Both the position numbers and the translations under genes were made by a program. The notes below the pieces were generated by a model that saw only the letters and a list, made by a program, of their open reading frames with translations, was not told the DNA's origin and searched no databases. A stretch of 48,196 bases of DNA. Origin: a virus. Of this stretch, positions 31,799-39,712 are shown in pieces. Each line of letters opens with the position of its first letter. Position 1 is the stretch's first letter. The stretch spans positions 1 to 48,196 of the IMG/VR virus record IMGVR_UViG_3300028558_000038; one strand, given 5' to 3'.

Positions 31799-31828
31799 TT
31801 TGGCAGGGTGGGCCGCGTAAACCGGCGT

Positions 31829-31850
31829 CCACAACGCACGTGCGTTGTGG
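31829..31850. promoter_or_regulatory. Palindromic double late motif between divergent tail genes
   Basis: A perfect 22-base palindrome: CCACAACGCAC followed by its exact reverse complement. Each arm is one GTGCGTTGTGG motif, so one copy points at tail tube A (minus, 32 bases to the ATG at 31798) and the other at the tail-fibre gene (plus, 32 bases to the ATG at 31881). Neither gene has a visible Shine-Dalgarno. Confidence 0.65.
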
Positions 31851-31880
31851 GGACGGCTATCGGCACGTCACGGTGCCAGA

Positions 31881-32513
31881 ATGTCGGATTTCAGCACGCA
31901 AGGCTGGCTCAACGTTTCAGACGTTACCCCGCGCATCGCCTATACAGCCAGCCCCGGGCAGGCGGCCTTCACCGTGCCGTTCGTGTTCTACGACGAGGCC
32001 GATCTTCGGGTGTACGTCGACAACGTCTTGCAGGTGCTCTCGACCGATTATGCGACCTCCGGGGCGCTCGATGAAGACGGCGGATCGATCACGCTGGTCG
32101 CCGCCCTCGCCGGTGGGGAATCCGTCATCATCCTGCTCAGCCTTACCTACGAGGTCACGACCCACATTCCGCCGTCCGGGCCGCTCGATATTGCGTCGAT
32201 CAACCTGCAATTTTCCAAGGTTGTTTCGATGCTGCAGCAAATCGACACCAATCGGGTGCGATCGCTGCATCAGCCCGATAGTGATGCCGACGACCTCAAT
32301 GATCTGCCAATCGCCGCTACACGCGCGAGCAAATTCCTGGCCTTTGACGCCACCGGTCAGCCGATGGCTTCCGCCGCGCCACCCAGCGCCCCGACGTCAG
32401 CCTTCATGGCGACGCTGCTCGACGATGCTGATGCCGCCGCCGCCCGCGCGACGCTCGGTGTTATCGACCAGGCTTCCTACGCAGGACTTTCCAACTGGCA
32501 TTTCTGTCGCTGA
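31881..32513 (+). CDS. Tail fibre N-terminal adaptor protein (T7 gp17-like)
   Basis: 210 aa from the ATG at 31881. The N-terminus (PRIAYTASPGQAAFTVPFVF, YDEADLRVYVDNV, SGGSIT-like strand) matches the T7-type tail-fibre attachment domain. A coiled-coil-like part follows (ASINLQFSKVVSMLQQIDTN). No receptor-binding tip is present, so later genes in the cassette probably provide it. Unlike the flanking tail genes it is on the plus strand. Confidence 0.8.
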   Translation: MSDFSTQGWLNVSDVTPRIAYTASPGQAAFTVPFVFYDEADLRVYVDNVLQVLSTDYATSGALDEDGGSITLVAALAGGESVIILLSLTYEVTTHIPPSGPLDIASINLQFSKVVSMLQQIDTNRVRSLHQPDSDADDLNDLPIAATRASKFLAFDATGQPMASAAPPSAPTSAFMATLLDDADAAAARATLGVIDQASYAGLSNWHFCR

Positions 32514-32525
32514 AGGATCTGATCG

Positions 32526-32927
32526 ATGGCCAAGACCGCGACCCCGATTTTTGCGCAAGATCCCCGCCATTCCGCCGCGGCGATTTCGACCGCCAATACC
32601 AACCGCGACGGAACCGGCACCATCGGCACCGTGTTTACCGCCGATGCTACCGACGGCTCCGAGATCGACAGCATCCAGATCACGGCAACCGGAACAACGA
32701 CCGCCGGCGTTGTCCGACTCTACAAGCACAACGGAATAACCGCCTTCCTCTGGAAAGAAATTCTGGTCGGTGCCATTACGCCATCCGCAACCATTGCCGT
32801 ATTCCAACGTCGCATCGATTGCTCCATGCCCGGGTTTGCCTGCCGTCTTCCCGCAGGCTGGTCGTTGCGCGCATCCACGCATAACGCCGAATCCTTCAAC
32901 GTCCACGCCGAAGGGTTTGATTACTAA
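32526..32927 (+). CDS. Virion-associated protein, fibre cassette
   Basis: 133 aa, beta-rich. Segments TNRDGTGTIGTVFTADATDG, TGTTTAGVVRLYKHNG and the ending ESFNVHAEGFDY are typical of small phage structural proteins found among tail genes. GGA precedes the ATG. The stop overlaps the next start as TAATG. Confidence 0.7.
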   Translation: MAKTATPIFAQDPRHSAAAISTANTNRDGTGTIGTVFTADATDGSEIDSIQITATGTTTAGVVRLYKHNGITAFLWKEILVGAITPSATIAVFQRRIDCSMPGFACRLPAGWSLRASTHNAESFNVHAEGFDY

Positions 32928-33784
32928 TGGAGCGCCCTTTCGGATTACCAGCATCGGCTATTGAAAAACGGGTTGAACGCCGGTTTGCGCAAGGTTTCCT
33001 GCCGCGCGGTTGGATCGATGGACTCATTTTGTCGAACGACTCCACCGACGCAACTAACGATATCGCCATTTCTGCGGGTGTTTGCCGCTCGACATCAAAT
33101 CTCATCGATGGCGTCGCTTCTACTCTCGCGCGCGATCAGATCGACATGGAAATACCTGTCGCGATCATCAAGCAGCTCGATACGGCATGGGCCCCAGAGA
33201 ACTACGATCCTGAAGGATTCTCTGGCGGTGACCGCAGTGGCGGCCGCTCACCTTCAACGCTCTCCAATACGACGTGGCACGTTTTCGTCATTGGTGGCGG
33301 CGGGTTACCGCCAGATATTCTCTTGCACGATGCGGTGACCGCCACCGCCGTTCTGCCGACGGGCTACACTGCATGGCGCCTTATCGGGTCCGTCGTCAGG
33401 ACCGGCGGCTCGGTCAAGCCGTTCGTGCAGGATGGCGATCTGTTCATGTGGGTCACGCCAGTGCTTGACGTCTCGAACAATACCCCAGGCACCTCCGCTA
33501 ACACGGCGACGCTGACCGTCCCCACCGGCGTGCGCGTATTGGCGCTGATGAATGCCATGATGAACGTCGGGCAACTCTACCTATCGCCACTCGACGTTAC
33601 TGACCAAGCCGCAACAAACGGCGCCAATCCTATTTCAACTGTGGACAGCGGCACCGGCGATGGCGCTGGTCAGGCTCAGGTTTTGACCAACACGTCCGCC
33701 CAAATTCGATATCGAACGGCTCAAAATGTTCTCGTTGCAATCGCAACCCTAGGATACTGGCATCGGCGCGGTAGAAATTCCTGA
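32927..33784 (+). CDS. Tail fibre / receptor-binding candidate
   Basis: 285 aa. The N-terminal segment RRFAQGFLPRGWIDGLILSN and the Gly/Asn/Thr-rich beta pattern suit a fibre protein. A conserved-looking unit TWHVFVIGGGGLPPDILLHD and YTAWRLIGSVV recalls distal fibre domains of several podoviruses. Coupled to the preceding gene by one-base overlap. Confidence 0.7.
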   Translation: MERPFGLPASAIEKRVERRFAQGFLPRGWIDGLILSNDSTDATNDIAISAGVCRSTSNLIDGVASTLARDQIDMEIPVAIIKQLDTAWAPENYDPEGFSGGDRSGGRSPSTLSNTTWHVFVIGGGGLPPDILLHDAVTATAVLPTGYTAWRLIGSVVRTGGSVKPFVQDGDLFMWVTPVLDVSNNTPGTSANTATLTVPTGVRVLALMNAMMNVGQLYLSPLDVTDQAATNGANPISTVDSGTGDGAGQAQVLTNTSAQIRYRTAQNVLVAIATLGYWHRRGRNS

Positions 33785-33853
33785 TAATAACACCCCCCGT
33801 TGAATCACCGAAGCAAGCGCGCTAAGGTTGAGTCATCAAGCGGGGAAAGCCAG

Positions 33854-34591
33854 TTGGCCAAAGACTTGTTCAAATCGTCCGTATATGCTGCTGGACGCCG
33901 AAGCGCGGCAGCATCTTGGGTTGCCAATATGGCGGCGCACACGTTTGAGGCTATCCGTTTTTTCCCCGCGCGCTTCGCCGATCATGGCCTCGAATACGCC
34001 TCGTCCGACAACGTCATCGGATCACTTCCCGGACACGCTCATCTGAATGACATCCCGTTGAATTTCTTTGCGCGCTCGATACTCGAGCACGACTACCAAT
34101 ATGTGATCGAGATCGGTTCGTATTCGCTTGAGCGCATCAGACGCCTTGCAATGTTGTTTCCTACAAAGAAGTTTTTTGCGCTCGATATTGGTTTCGAATA
34201 CATCACAGAACGAACCATCGATCGCGTCACTTTGATGCCAAATAACCTCACCAATATTTCATTTTTGGTGGAAAAGCAGACCGGCCGCGGTCTGTTGATC
34301 TCCCATGGAACGCTCGCCTATTATCCGCTGTTCCGCATCGAAGCTCTGATCGAGCAGGCTGCTCAACTACATCTTGATATTGCTTTGGCGGAACCAAACG
34401 GTATCGGTGAAAATTCGCGCAATTGCTCCTTGCAGCGAACCCGAAAAAGCTGGCACCATCCCTATCTTTCGCTATTGCGCGCGAACGGATTCACGATGCC
34501 GGATTCGAAAGGCCATCAGGTCGGCGGATCATTCTCAACTTTCGGAGAATGGCACACGTATATTTTTGCCACTCAACGATCTACCACGTAG
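33854..34591 (+). CDS. Class I SAM-methyltransferase-like protein in fibre cassette
   Basis: 245 aa from a TTG at 33854 with GGGGA upstream; the ORF is open from a TTG at 33800 (263 aa), and an ATG lies at 33929. A Rossmann methyltransferase core is visible: YVIEIGSYSLERIRRL (motif I), FFALDIG (acidic end of strand 2), NISFLVEKQTGRGLLISHGT. Base composition is more AT-rich than the flanking virion genes, as for a recently acquired gene. Placed after the fibre genes, it could modify a surface sugar or the virion fibre. The substrate is unknown. Converges on the next gene with an 11-base overlap. Confidence 0.6.
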   Translation: MAKDLFKSSVYAAGRRSAAASWVANMAAHTFEAIRFFPARFADHGLEYASSDNVIGSLPGHAHLNDIPLNFFARSILEHDYQYVIEIGSYSLERIRRLAMLFPTKKFFALDIGFEYITERTIDRVTLMPNNLTNISFLVEKQTGRGLLISHGTLAYYPLFRIEALIEQAAQLHLDIALAEPNGIGENSRNCSLQRTRKSWHHPYLSLLRANGFTMPDSKGHQVGGSFSTFGEWHTYIFATQRSTT

Positions 34592-35030
34592 CCGTTTTTG
34601 CGCCGGCCGCGCCGGTCGAACTCAGGCCTGTATAGACCGTCGTCCATGATACCCCGTCATTGGAATATTCGATGTTCCACGTCGCGGGCGTCGTGCCGTT
34701 GACCCAGAAAATCCACGTATGGACATTCTTTCCGTTGCCGGCGCCGAGATAGATTTGCAAATAGCTTCCGATGCCAGATGTGTCAGTTTGAAAGCCGGTG
34801 CCTGAAGCGGTGGTGCCGTCGACCAATACTGCGGCGTTGAACGAGCTGAGGCCGCTTTGACTGAGCATTCCGCTCGTGATCGTGATCAGCGTGCCGGTAT
34901 CGTCTTTCATTTGAACTTCGGTATGCGTATTGCCACCAGCAGCCGCATCCGTCTTGATCGCGCGCCAGTATTCATGCGTGAGCACAGAGGCAGCGACGGA
35001 TAAACCGATGAGTTGATTTGAAGCCAGCAT
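34581..35030 (-). CDS. Tail fibre-associated protein
   Basis: 149 aa, beta-rich with repeated Thr/Gly/Asn (WNIEYSNDGVSWTTVYTGLS), which resembles a small carbohydrate-binding or fibre-tip domain. It is last in the minus-strand fibre run and is joined by one base to the next gene (ATG at 35030). A receptor-binding tip is possible. Confidence 0.62.
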   Translation of the reverse strand: MLASNQLIGLSVAASVLTHEYWRAIKTDAAAGGNTHTEVQMKDDTGTLITITSGMLSQSGLSSFNAAVLVDGTTASGTGFQTDTSGIGSYLQIYLGAGNGKNVHTWIFWVNGTTPATWNIEYSNDGVSWTTVYTGLSSTGAAGAKTATW

Positions 35031-35422
35031 CAGAGCAGCGCCTTAACGCCGGTCTTGAATTGAGTCATCGTGATCGCGCCTTTCGACTCCAGCGCGCGAA
35101 TGCGATTTTCATGGTTGAGCAGCGTCTTCGCGAGTGCAGCGAATACAGTTCCGTTGAGCGACAAAATGGCGTTGTCTTTCGCGTCACTGATTTCCTGCGT
35201 GGTCAAAGACGCGGTAGCCCAAACCTCCGTAACGGACGACGAGCCGACCGTGTAAGTCGGGCCGGTCAATTTTTCCGCAGCAGGATCGAAGATCGGCTGC
35301 GCCATCGCAGGACACGGCAGCCACTTTCGCGGCTTCCCAACCGGATCGGCTGGCTGCGTCGCGTAGTCGCGCAACTCGATCAAGGCACTGTTAGACGTGT
35401 TGATCAGCGCGAAGCGGGCCAT
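35030..35422 (-). CDS. Hypothetical fibre-region protein
   Basis: 130 aa. The first half (RFALINTSNSALIELRDYAT, PRKWLPCP) resembles the N-termini of small phage tail-assembly proteins, with a C-terminal coiled coil (LAKTLLNHENRIRALESKGA). A role as fibre assembly factor is possible from position between fibre genes. Confidence 0.6.
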   Translation of the reverse strand: MARFALINTSNSALIELRDYATQPADPVGKPRKWLPCPAMAQPIFDPAAEKLTGPTYTVGSSSVTEVWATASLTTQEISDAKDNAILSLNGTVFAALAKTLLNHENRIRALESKGAITMTQFKTGVKALL

Positions 35423-35424
35423 GG

Positions 35425-36762
35425 CTAGGCATCCGTTGCTGCATTCGTGGTGTAGTAGATTTCGACGCTGATCAGATGGGCATCAACGGCGAGCGTGTCA
35501 GAACCGTTGGTAGCCAAGCGCGAAACGCGAACGAAAAGACCATCCTGTTTCGCCGCCGTATTGCTTGGCGTGATGGCCCCGGTTTCGGCAGACTGATAGA
35601 ATGAACCTGTCGTTCCGCCGGTGTCAGTCACCGTAACCGCTGTTCCGACCGCAGTGTCGAGTGCGTCCCCGTCAGCTACTGATAGAACCTCGATCTGCCA
35701 TACCACGCCAAAATTCGTCGTTGTCGCTGGATGCGTCCACTCAAACCTGGCCGTAAGCGTCGATGCGTTGTATGATTTCGGCGACGGAATATAGGCCCAC
35801 GCATATTCAACGGCGGACGCATCGAATGCCAGATATTGGTAATTGATCTTGTTCGTAGTGGTTTCGCCCGTGGCGACCGCGGCGCAGCCGTTGGTGGTGG
35901 CCGGCTTCAATGCGCCTGCCGGAATGCCGATCGTCTGCTTACCTTGGCCGGCGGCAACCAGCGGGATTTCAGCCTTCACGTAGGCGGTCGTCGCGAGCTG
36001 TGTTGAATTCGTGCCGGTTGCCGCCGTCGGACCTGCGGGCGTACCTGTGAAGGTTGGGGATGCAATTGTCGCCTTCAACGCAAGTTCGGTTGCAATCTCT
36101 GCCAGCGTATCGAAGGCTGCCGAAACGCCATTCTTGAGAGCCGTGATCAGGCCGTCGGCATAGGTCTTAACGGCCTTCTGTGACGGAATTTTCGCGTCGC
36201 TGTTCGCCGCGAGCGTGCCGTCTATATCAAGCGATAGGCCGCTATCCTTGATCACATCGCCCGTCGTATCAACGAAAGATGCGAGATGATCCGCCGTGGA
36301 CGTGCCGGTGCTCGACACCTCGCCGGCGGCTCCTGTTGCTCCGGTCGCTCCCGTGGCTCCGGTCGCGCCCTGCGATCCTGAAAGCGATATTACCCAGTCG
36401 GCGAACGTGCCTGACCCGCCAATATTGTCGATGCTCACGATTAAGGTCGTCCCTGAATAGGACGTAATCGGGCCGTTCATGAAATTGGTCGGATCGGCCG
36501 CGCTTGCAATATTCAGCCATTGCCCGGTCTGCCACGACTTGAGCGTTTGCGTGGTGAAGGTCTTGCTGCCAGTCGCGATAGCGACGCTAGACGCCGACGT
36601 GCCGGAGAGCGAAGCAACAAGCGCCGTTTGCAATCCGCCGCCGGCAAGCTGCCCGTAGATCGCCTTGAGCAGCGACATCGCCGACCATTCCGACGATGTA
36701 TCGGTCGCAACGGGATCTTCGGGGGCGCCGAGCGTGCGCAACCAATCTCGAAACGTTTGCAT
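35425..36762 (-). CDS. Tail fibre with collagen-like repeat
   Basis: 445 aa from the ATG at 36762 (TGATG overlap). After an N-terminal unit shared with the upstream gene (WSAMSLLKAI), there is a collagen-like Gly-x-y run (GSQGATGATGATGATGAAGE, residues about 131-150) that can trimerise. A fibre repeat region follows (ATELALKATIASPTFTGTPA, NSTQLATTAYVKAEIP) and a beta-rich C-terminal domain of about 170 residues that may bind the receptor. Confidence 0.75.
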   Translation of the reverse strand: MQTFRDWLRTLGAPEDPVATDTSSEWSAMSLLKAIYGQLAGGGLQTALVASLSGTSASSVAIATGSKTFTTQTLKSWQTGQWLNIASAADPTNFMNGPITSYSGTTLIVSIDNIGGSGTFADWVISLSGSQGATGATGATGATGAAGEVSSTGTSTADHLASFVDTTGDVIKDSGLSLDIDGTLAANSDAKIPSQKAVKTYADGLITALKNGVSAAFDTLAEIATELALKATIASPTFTGTPAGPTAATGTNSTQLATTAYVKAEIPLVAAGQGKQTIGIPAGALKPATTNGCAAVATGETTTNKINYQYLAFDASAVEYAWAYIPSPKSYNASTLTARFEWTHPATTTNFGVVWQIEVLSVADGDALDTAVGTAVTVTDTGGTTGSFYQSAETGAITPSNTAAKQDGLFVRVSRLATNGSDTLAVDAHLISVEIYYTTNAATDA

Positions 36763-37103
36763 CAGAGGCCCGCCTGTGCGCAAATTCCCTTGAGCAACGA
36801 GATCGCGGACCATCGTCCGGTATCGGTCGCGGGGGCATCCGAACGCGCACCGAGCGTCTCAAGCGGATCGCCGTAAATCTTGGAATTGTTGTTCGTGTCA
36901 CCGCTGCCAGTTCCGACAGCAACAGATAGATTGGCCACCATCCCTTTCAACAGAGAAAAGACCGAATTCTCATCGCTGATGCTGGTTGCAGTCGCATCGT
37001 GGGGAGTGCCAATCGATTCCGGCGGGTCGACCAGAGTTCGCTCGACGCTGTTCACGCCGTTCGATGGAATGCCCGAAGGGAATGCCTGCCAAGCTTGAGC
37101 CAT
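36762..37103 (-). CDS. Fibre-base protein with internal repeat
   Basis: 113 aa from the ATG at 37103. Two copies of a unit with the pattern LGxPxDxxATD...WSxxSLLKxI occur here (GTPHDATATS...NSVFSLLKGM and GARSDAPATD...WSAISLLKGI), and a third opens the next protein. The late motif lies 31 bases upstream of this ATG and no Shine-Dalgarno is seen. Probably part of the fibre or of its attachment. Confidence 0.65.
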   Translation of the reverse strand: MAQAWQAFPSGIPSNGVNSVERTLVDPPESIGTPHDATATSISDENSVFSLLKGMVANLSVAVGTGSGDTNNNSKIYGDPLETLGARSDAPATDTGRWSAISLLKGICAQAGL

Positions 37104-37132
37104 GCCCGACGATGGCGCGCGCAACGACGCCG

Positions 37133-37145
37133 TCACAACGCACAC
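37133..37145 (-). promoter_or_regulatory. Late motif copy after terminator, before fibre genes
   Basis: The minus strand reads GTGTGCGTTGTGA. It lies one base downstream of a terminator and 31 bases (from the end of GTGCGTTGT) before the fibre-base ATG. A terminator followed at once by this motif is the best single argument that it starts transcription. Confidence 0.65.
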
Positions 37146-37146
37146 G

Positions 37147-37169
37147 AAAAAGCCGCCCCGAAGGGTGGC
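37147..37169 (-). terminator. Rho-independent terminator with UUCG loop
   Basis: On the minus strand GCCACCC-TTCG-GGGCGGC is followed by TTTTT: a 7-bp stem with one A-C mismatch, an extra-stable UUCG loop and a U-run. It ends the capsid-side transcription unit, 28 bases after the stop of the gene at 37197..37775. Confidence 0.85.
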
Positions 37170-37196
37170 TAGTTCGCTTGGGACGGTAGGAGGAAA

Positions 37197-37775
37197 CTAG
37201 AACGCGGCGGTGACTGAAACGCCGGGGCCGAGCGGCTTGAAGCGCATGTAGTGCCGCCATGTCGACGCGGTCGTGTCCGCCCCGCCAATGACCATCTTGA
37301 TCACACCGGCCGGGATGATGATTGAGCCGCCGGTGGCGGCGGTAGGGCCCTGAAGCGCAACACCATTCGCCGCGATGACCGGGGCCGTCGCAAGCGTGGT
37401 GAAATCGCAGTTTACGATGCCGCCAGGGGCTACCGAGGCAACCGAAGAAGATGCGCCGGTAAACGTCGTTGCCGAACCGAGCGTGCCGTCTGCGGTCCAC
37501 TGGATCGTGGCAGCCGCGGCGTCCGCGTCGACCACGTTCTCGGATAGCAAATCGGTGATGCAGATGAACCCGCCAGCTACGGTGAAAACGACGGTTCCAT
37601 TCACCAGCAGCGCGGCACCAGTTTTGATCGTGCGGTAACCGTTATCGACGATGTCCTCAAGCCGTTCGAGGATCGAGCCGTCGCGGTTCGCCGTGACCGA
37701 CGAGGTACTCGCCGCGTTATCGGCGCTGTTGTTGCCGATCAGATAGTCGCGTGGGTAAAAGGTCTTGTCGACCAT
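37197..37775 (-). CDS. Virion protein, capsid-fibre junction
   Basis: 192 aa, beta-rich, with a segment KTGAALLVNGTVVFTVAGGF followed by TFTGASSSVASVAPGGIVNC that looks like a structural domain found in small virion proteins of several phages. It is the last gene before the terminator. Exact place in the virion is unknown. Confidence 0.65.
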   Translation of the reverse strand: MVDKTFYPRDYLIGNNSADNAASTSSVTANRDGSILERLEDIVDNGYRTIKTGAALLVNGTVVFTVAGGFICITDLLSENVVDADAAAATIQWTADGTLGSATTFTGASSSVASVAPGGIVNCDFTTLATAPVIAANGVALQGPTAATGGSIIIPAGVIKMVIGGADTTASTWRHYMRFKPLGPGVSVTAAF

Positions 37776-37792
37776 CGTTCGTCTCCGTCAGG

Positions 37793-38161
37793 TCAGACCA
37801 CCGCGCGATTGGCGATCTCTGCCTTGATGAAAGCATCTGCCGCCTTGATCCCGGTGCCCTTTACAGGAGCGCCAAGCTTGCGGGCGAGGTTGATGCGCTG
37901 CTCGGAATTGAGCTCTTCCCAATTGTCCGGAATTTCAACGAGACGCCGCTTTTCCGGGTTGACGTTGATGGGCGCGAACTTCGACGTGGCTCGGCCGGTG
38001 CCTTCTGCGCGTTGGGCACCGGCGGCTTCCTTTGCCGCCTTGGCCTCATCGTCGAGCGGCGTGAGCTTCGAGCCGGGAATGCCGGCATACTCGATCTCTT
38101 CGCCGGGCTTTACAGTCCGGCCCCCGATCCATGAAGTCGCCTCAACGCGATAGCGAGCCAT
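37793..38161 (-). CDS. Hypothetical virion-module protein
   Basis: 122 aa. N-terminal beta part (ATSWIGGRTVKPGEEIEYAG), charged linker, and a C-terminal helix-extended-helix like part (ELNSEQRINLARKLGAPVKG) seen in phage head-completion or SAP-like domains. It lies between cement and fibre genes. Function unknown. Confidence 0.62.
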   Translation of the reverse strand: MARYRVEATSWIGGRTVKPGEEIEYAGIPGSKLTPLDDEAKAAKEAAGAQRAEGTGRATSKFAPINVNPEKRRLVEIPDNWEELNSEQRINLARKLGAPVKGTGIKAADAFIKAEIANRAVV

Positions 38162-38189
38162 ATCGAAACCCTCAAATTACTCCGGGCGA

Positions 38190-38663
38190 TCAGTTGATGC
38201 CGGTGGTAAAGCCAGCCTCGTAGGTGCGGTCGTCGTAACGGTTCTCGGAAATCCATGCGTCGACCTTTCCGGCCGTGAATGCATGGGTCGCGTTGTTGAA
38301 ACGCAGGCCGAGATAGCGTTCGTAGGCGCCCGATGGAATGGCGATGCCCTTGGCGATCCAGTAGCCGGCGACCAGCGTCGCTTCGGCGATTACCAGCGTC
38401 GACGTCCAGTGCACGGTGGCCGACGTGGCGAGGTCCGCAGTGCTGTCGCTTTCGAGCGTAACGTCCAGGGTCGCGTCCTCTTCCGCAGAGTCGAACGTTT
38501 CCTTGACGAGAATGTGCAGGTAAAGCGTGCGGCCGGCACCGATGTCGCGGATCGTGTTCGCCGTGGCGCCGCCAAGCGGCCCGAGGTCGATCACGTTCTC
38601 GGAGATCGCATCGACGGTGATGGCTTGATCGGTGGAAAACATATTCAGACGGTCGATAAGCAT
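38190..38663 (-). CDS. Capsid cement protein, Bbp16-like
   Basis: 157 aa. LIDRLNMFSTDQAITVDAIS, ENVIDLG, DIGAGRTLYLHILVKETF and AYERYLGLRFNNATHAFTAG fit the Bbp16 family, which decorates the BPP-1-type capsid. It is directly downstream of the major capsid gene as in that phage. AAAGGC precedes the ATG. Confidence 0.8.
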   Translation of the reverse strand: MLIDRLNMFSTDQAITVDAISENVIDLGPLGGATANTIRDIGAGRTLYLHILVKETFDSAEEDATLDVTLESDSTADLATSATVHWTSTLVIAEATLVAGYWIAKGIAIPSGAYERYLGLRFNNATHAFTAGKVDAWISENRYDDRTYEAGFTTGIN

Positions 38664-38711
38664 TGTCGTTTGCCTTTCGTGAAGGGCGATCCTGGTGGGG
38701 TTGCGCCCCGG

Positions 38712-39710
38712 CTAGACCACGCGGTCCTCGGTGATGCGCATCTTGTCGACCTTGTTGATCGGGATGCCGTCGAAGTGGGTTTTGCGCTTGCCCTCTTCGC
38801 CGCCGACCGTGAGATACACGTTGTTCTTGGACATGGTCTGGATGCGGAGCATCGTCGAGACGACGCGCGGCACGTAGAAGGCGAGCCGGCCGCCGTCGAG
38901 CGACGGAAGCTTGTCGACCATGATCGCCATCAGCTTGAGGATGTCCGCCGCGCTCGATTCCGCGATGAGGTTTGAGACGTCGATGTTGGCGGCGCGAACG
39001 ATGTGGCGCCAATCCTTCACGACAAGACCGCAGTCCTGCATGAATTTCTCTTCTTCGGCGGTGAACACGCCGGAAGAACCGTCGGGCGGGATGGCCTGAT
39101 GGTTGACGCCGATGTCTTCGCGCTTCACGCCGGCCGATGAGCCCTGCGGATAGGTGAAGAACACCGTGCGGGGCGACCAGTTGATCAGCAGGATCGAGGC
39201 GTTGTCGGTCGAAGTGCCGCCGGCGTCGATGATGTTCTCGCCGGATGCGGCACTGAGCGAGGAATACCGCGGCATGATGCCGTTGAATTTCGACGGCGAC
39301 GTTGCAACCGAACCGTAGAGCGCGGTGTCGACGAGCGACTGCGACATGCCTTCGAGATGGCCTTGCGCTTCGATGAGGCGGATCTGGCCTGGATTGCCGG
39401 AATTCTTGAGAAGGCGCTGATCGACCTGCGACCGCGCTTCCATCGAACCAATCGGCTCGTCGACCTGCGCGTAGCTCGACTTCCCCGGCTGGACGCCCTG
39501 ATAGTATTGGACCCAGGTCGGGTCAGGCAGGCCGGTGCGGATCGAGGTGCGGTGATAGGTGCCGCCGTTGGCTTCGAGATAGGTCGCCTCGTCCATGAAC
39601 GGATTGAACTGATGGAGCATTTCGACCACATCGGTCGTGACGCCACCGTTCGGCTCAACCAGCTTTGCGATATCCATCGCGGTGGGATTCGTCGCAGCGA
39701 GAGTCGCCAT
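38712..39710 (-). CDS. Major capsid protein
   Basis: 332 aa, with the features of the podovirus/BPP-1-type HK97-fold capsid: an early segment TYHRTSIRTGLPDPTWVQYY, QGVQPGKSSYAQVDEPIGSM, then KFNGIMPRYSSLS, and a C-terminal DGIPINKVDKMRITEDRVV. Placed between scaffold and cement genes. Length is normal for the family. Confidence 0.88.
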   Translation of the reverse strand: MATLAATNPTAMDIAKLVEPNGGVTTDVVEMLHQFNPFMDEATYLEANGGTYHRTSIRTGLPDPTWVQYYQGVQPGKSSYAQVDEPIGSMEARSQVDQRLLKNSGNPGQIRLIEAQGHLEGMSQSLVDTALYGSVATSPSKFNGIMPRYSSLSAASGENIIDAGGTSTDNASILLINWSPRTVFFTYPQGSSAGVKREDIGVNHQAIPPDGSSGVFTAEEEKFMQDCGLVVKDWRHIVRAANIDVSNLIAESSAADILKLMAIMVDKLPSLDGGRLAFYVPRVVSTMLRIQTMSKNNVYLTVGGEEGKRKTHFDGIPINKVDKMRITEDRVV

Positions 39711-39712
39711 GA

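Noticed and set aside
31840-32739. 299-aa ORF on the plus strand over the fibre adaptor
   Set aside because: Pro/Arg/Ser-rich shadow of the T7 gp17-like gene in another frame, with no domain.
31881-37103. Search for a diversity-generating retroelement, since several virion genes are BPP-1-like
   Set aside because: No reverse transcriptase motif (YxDD) and no template/variable repeat pair were seen.
31829-37145. Invertible fibre segment bounded by the late motifs
   Set aside because: The motifs are in opposite orientation, but the shared sequence is only about 10 bases and no serine invertase is encoded. It is kept only as a possibility within the cassette finding.
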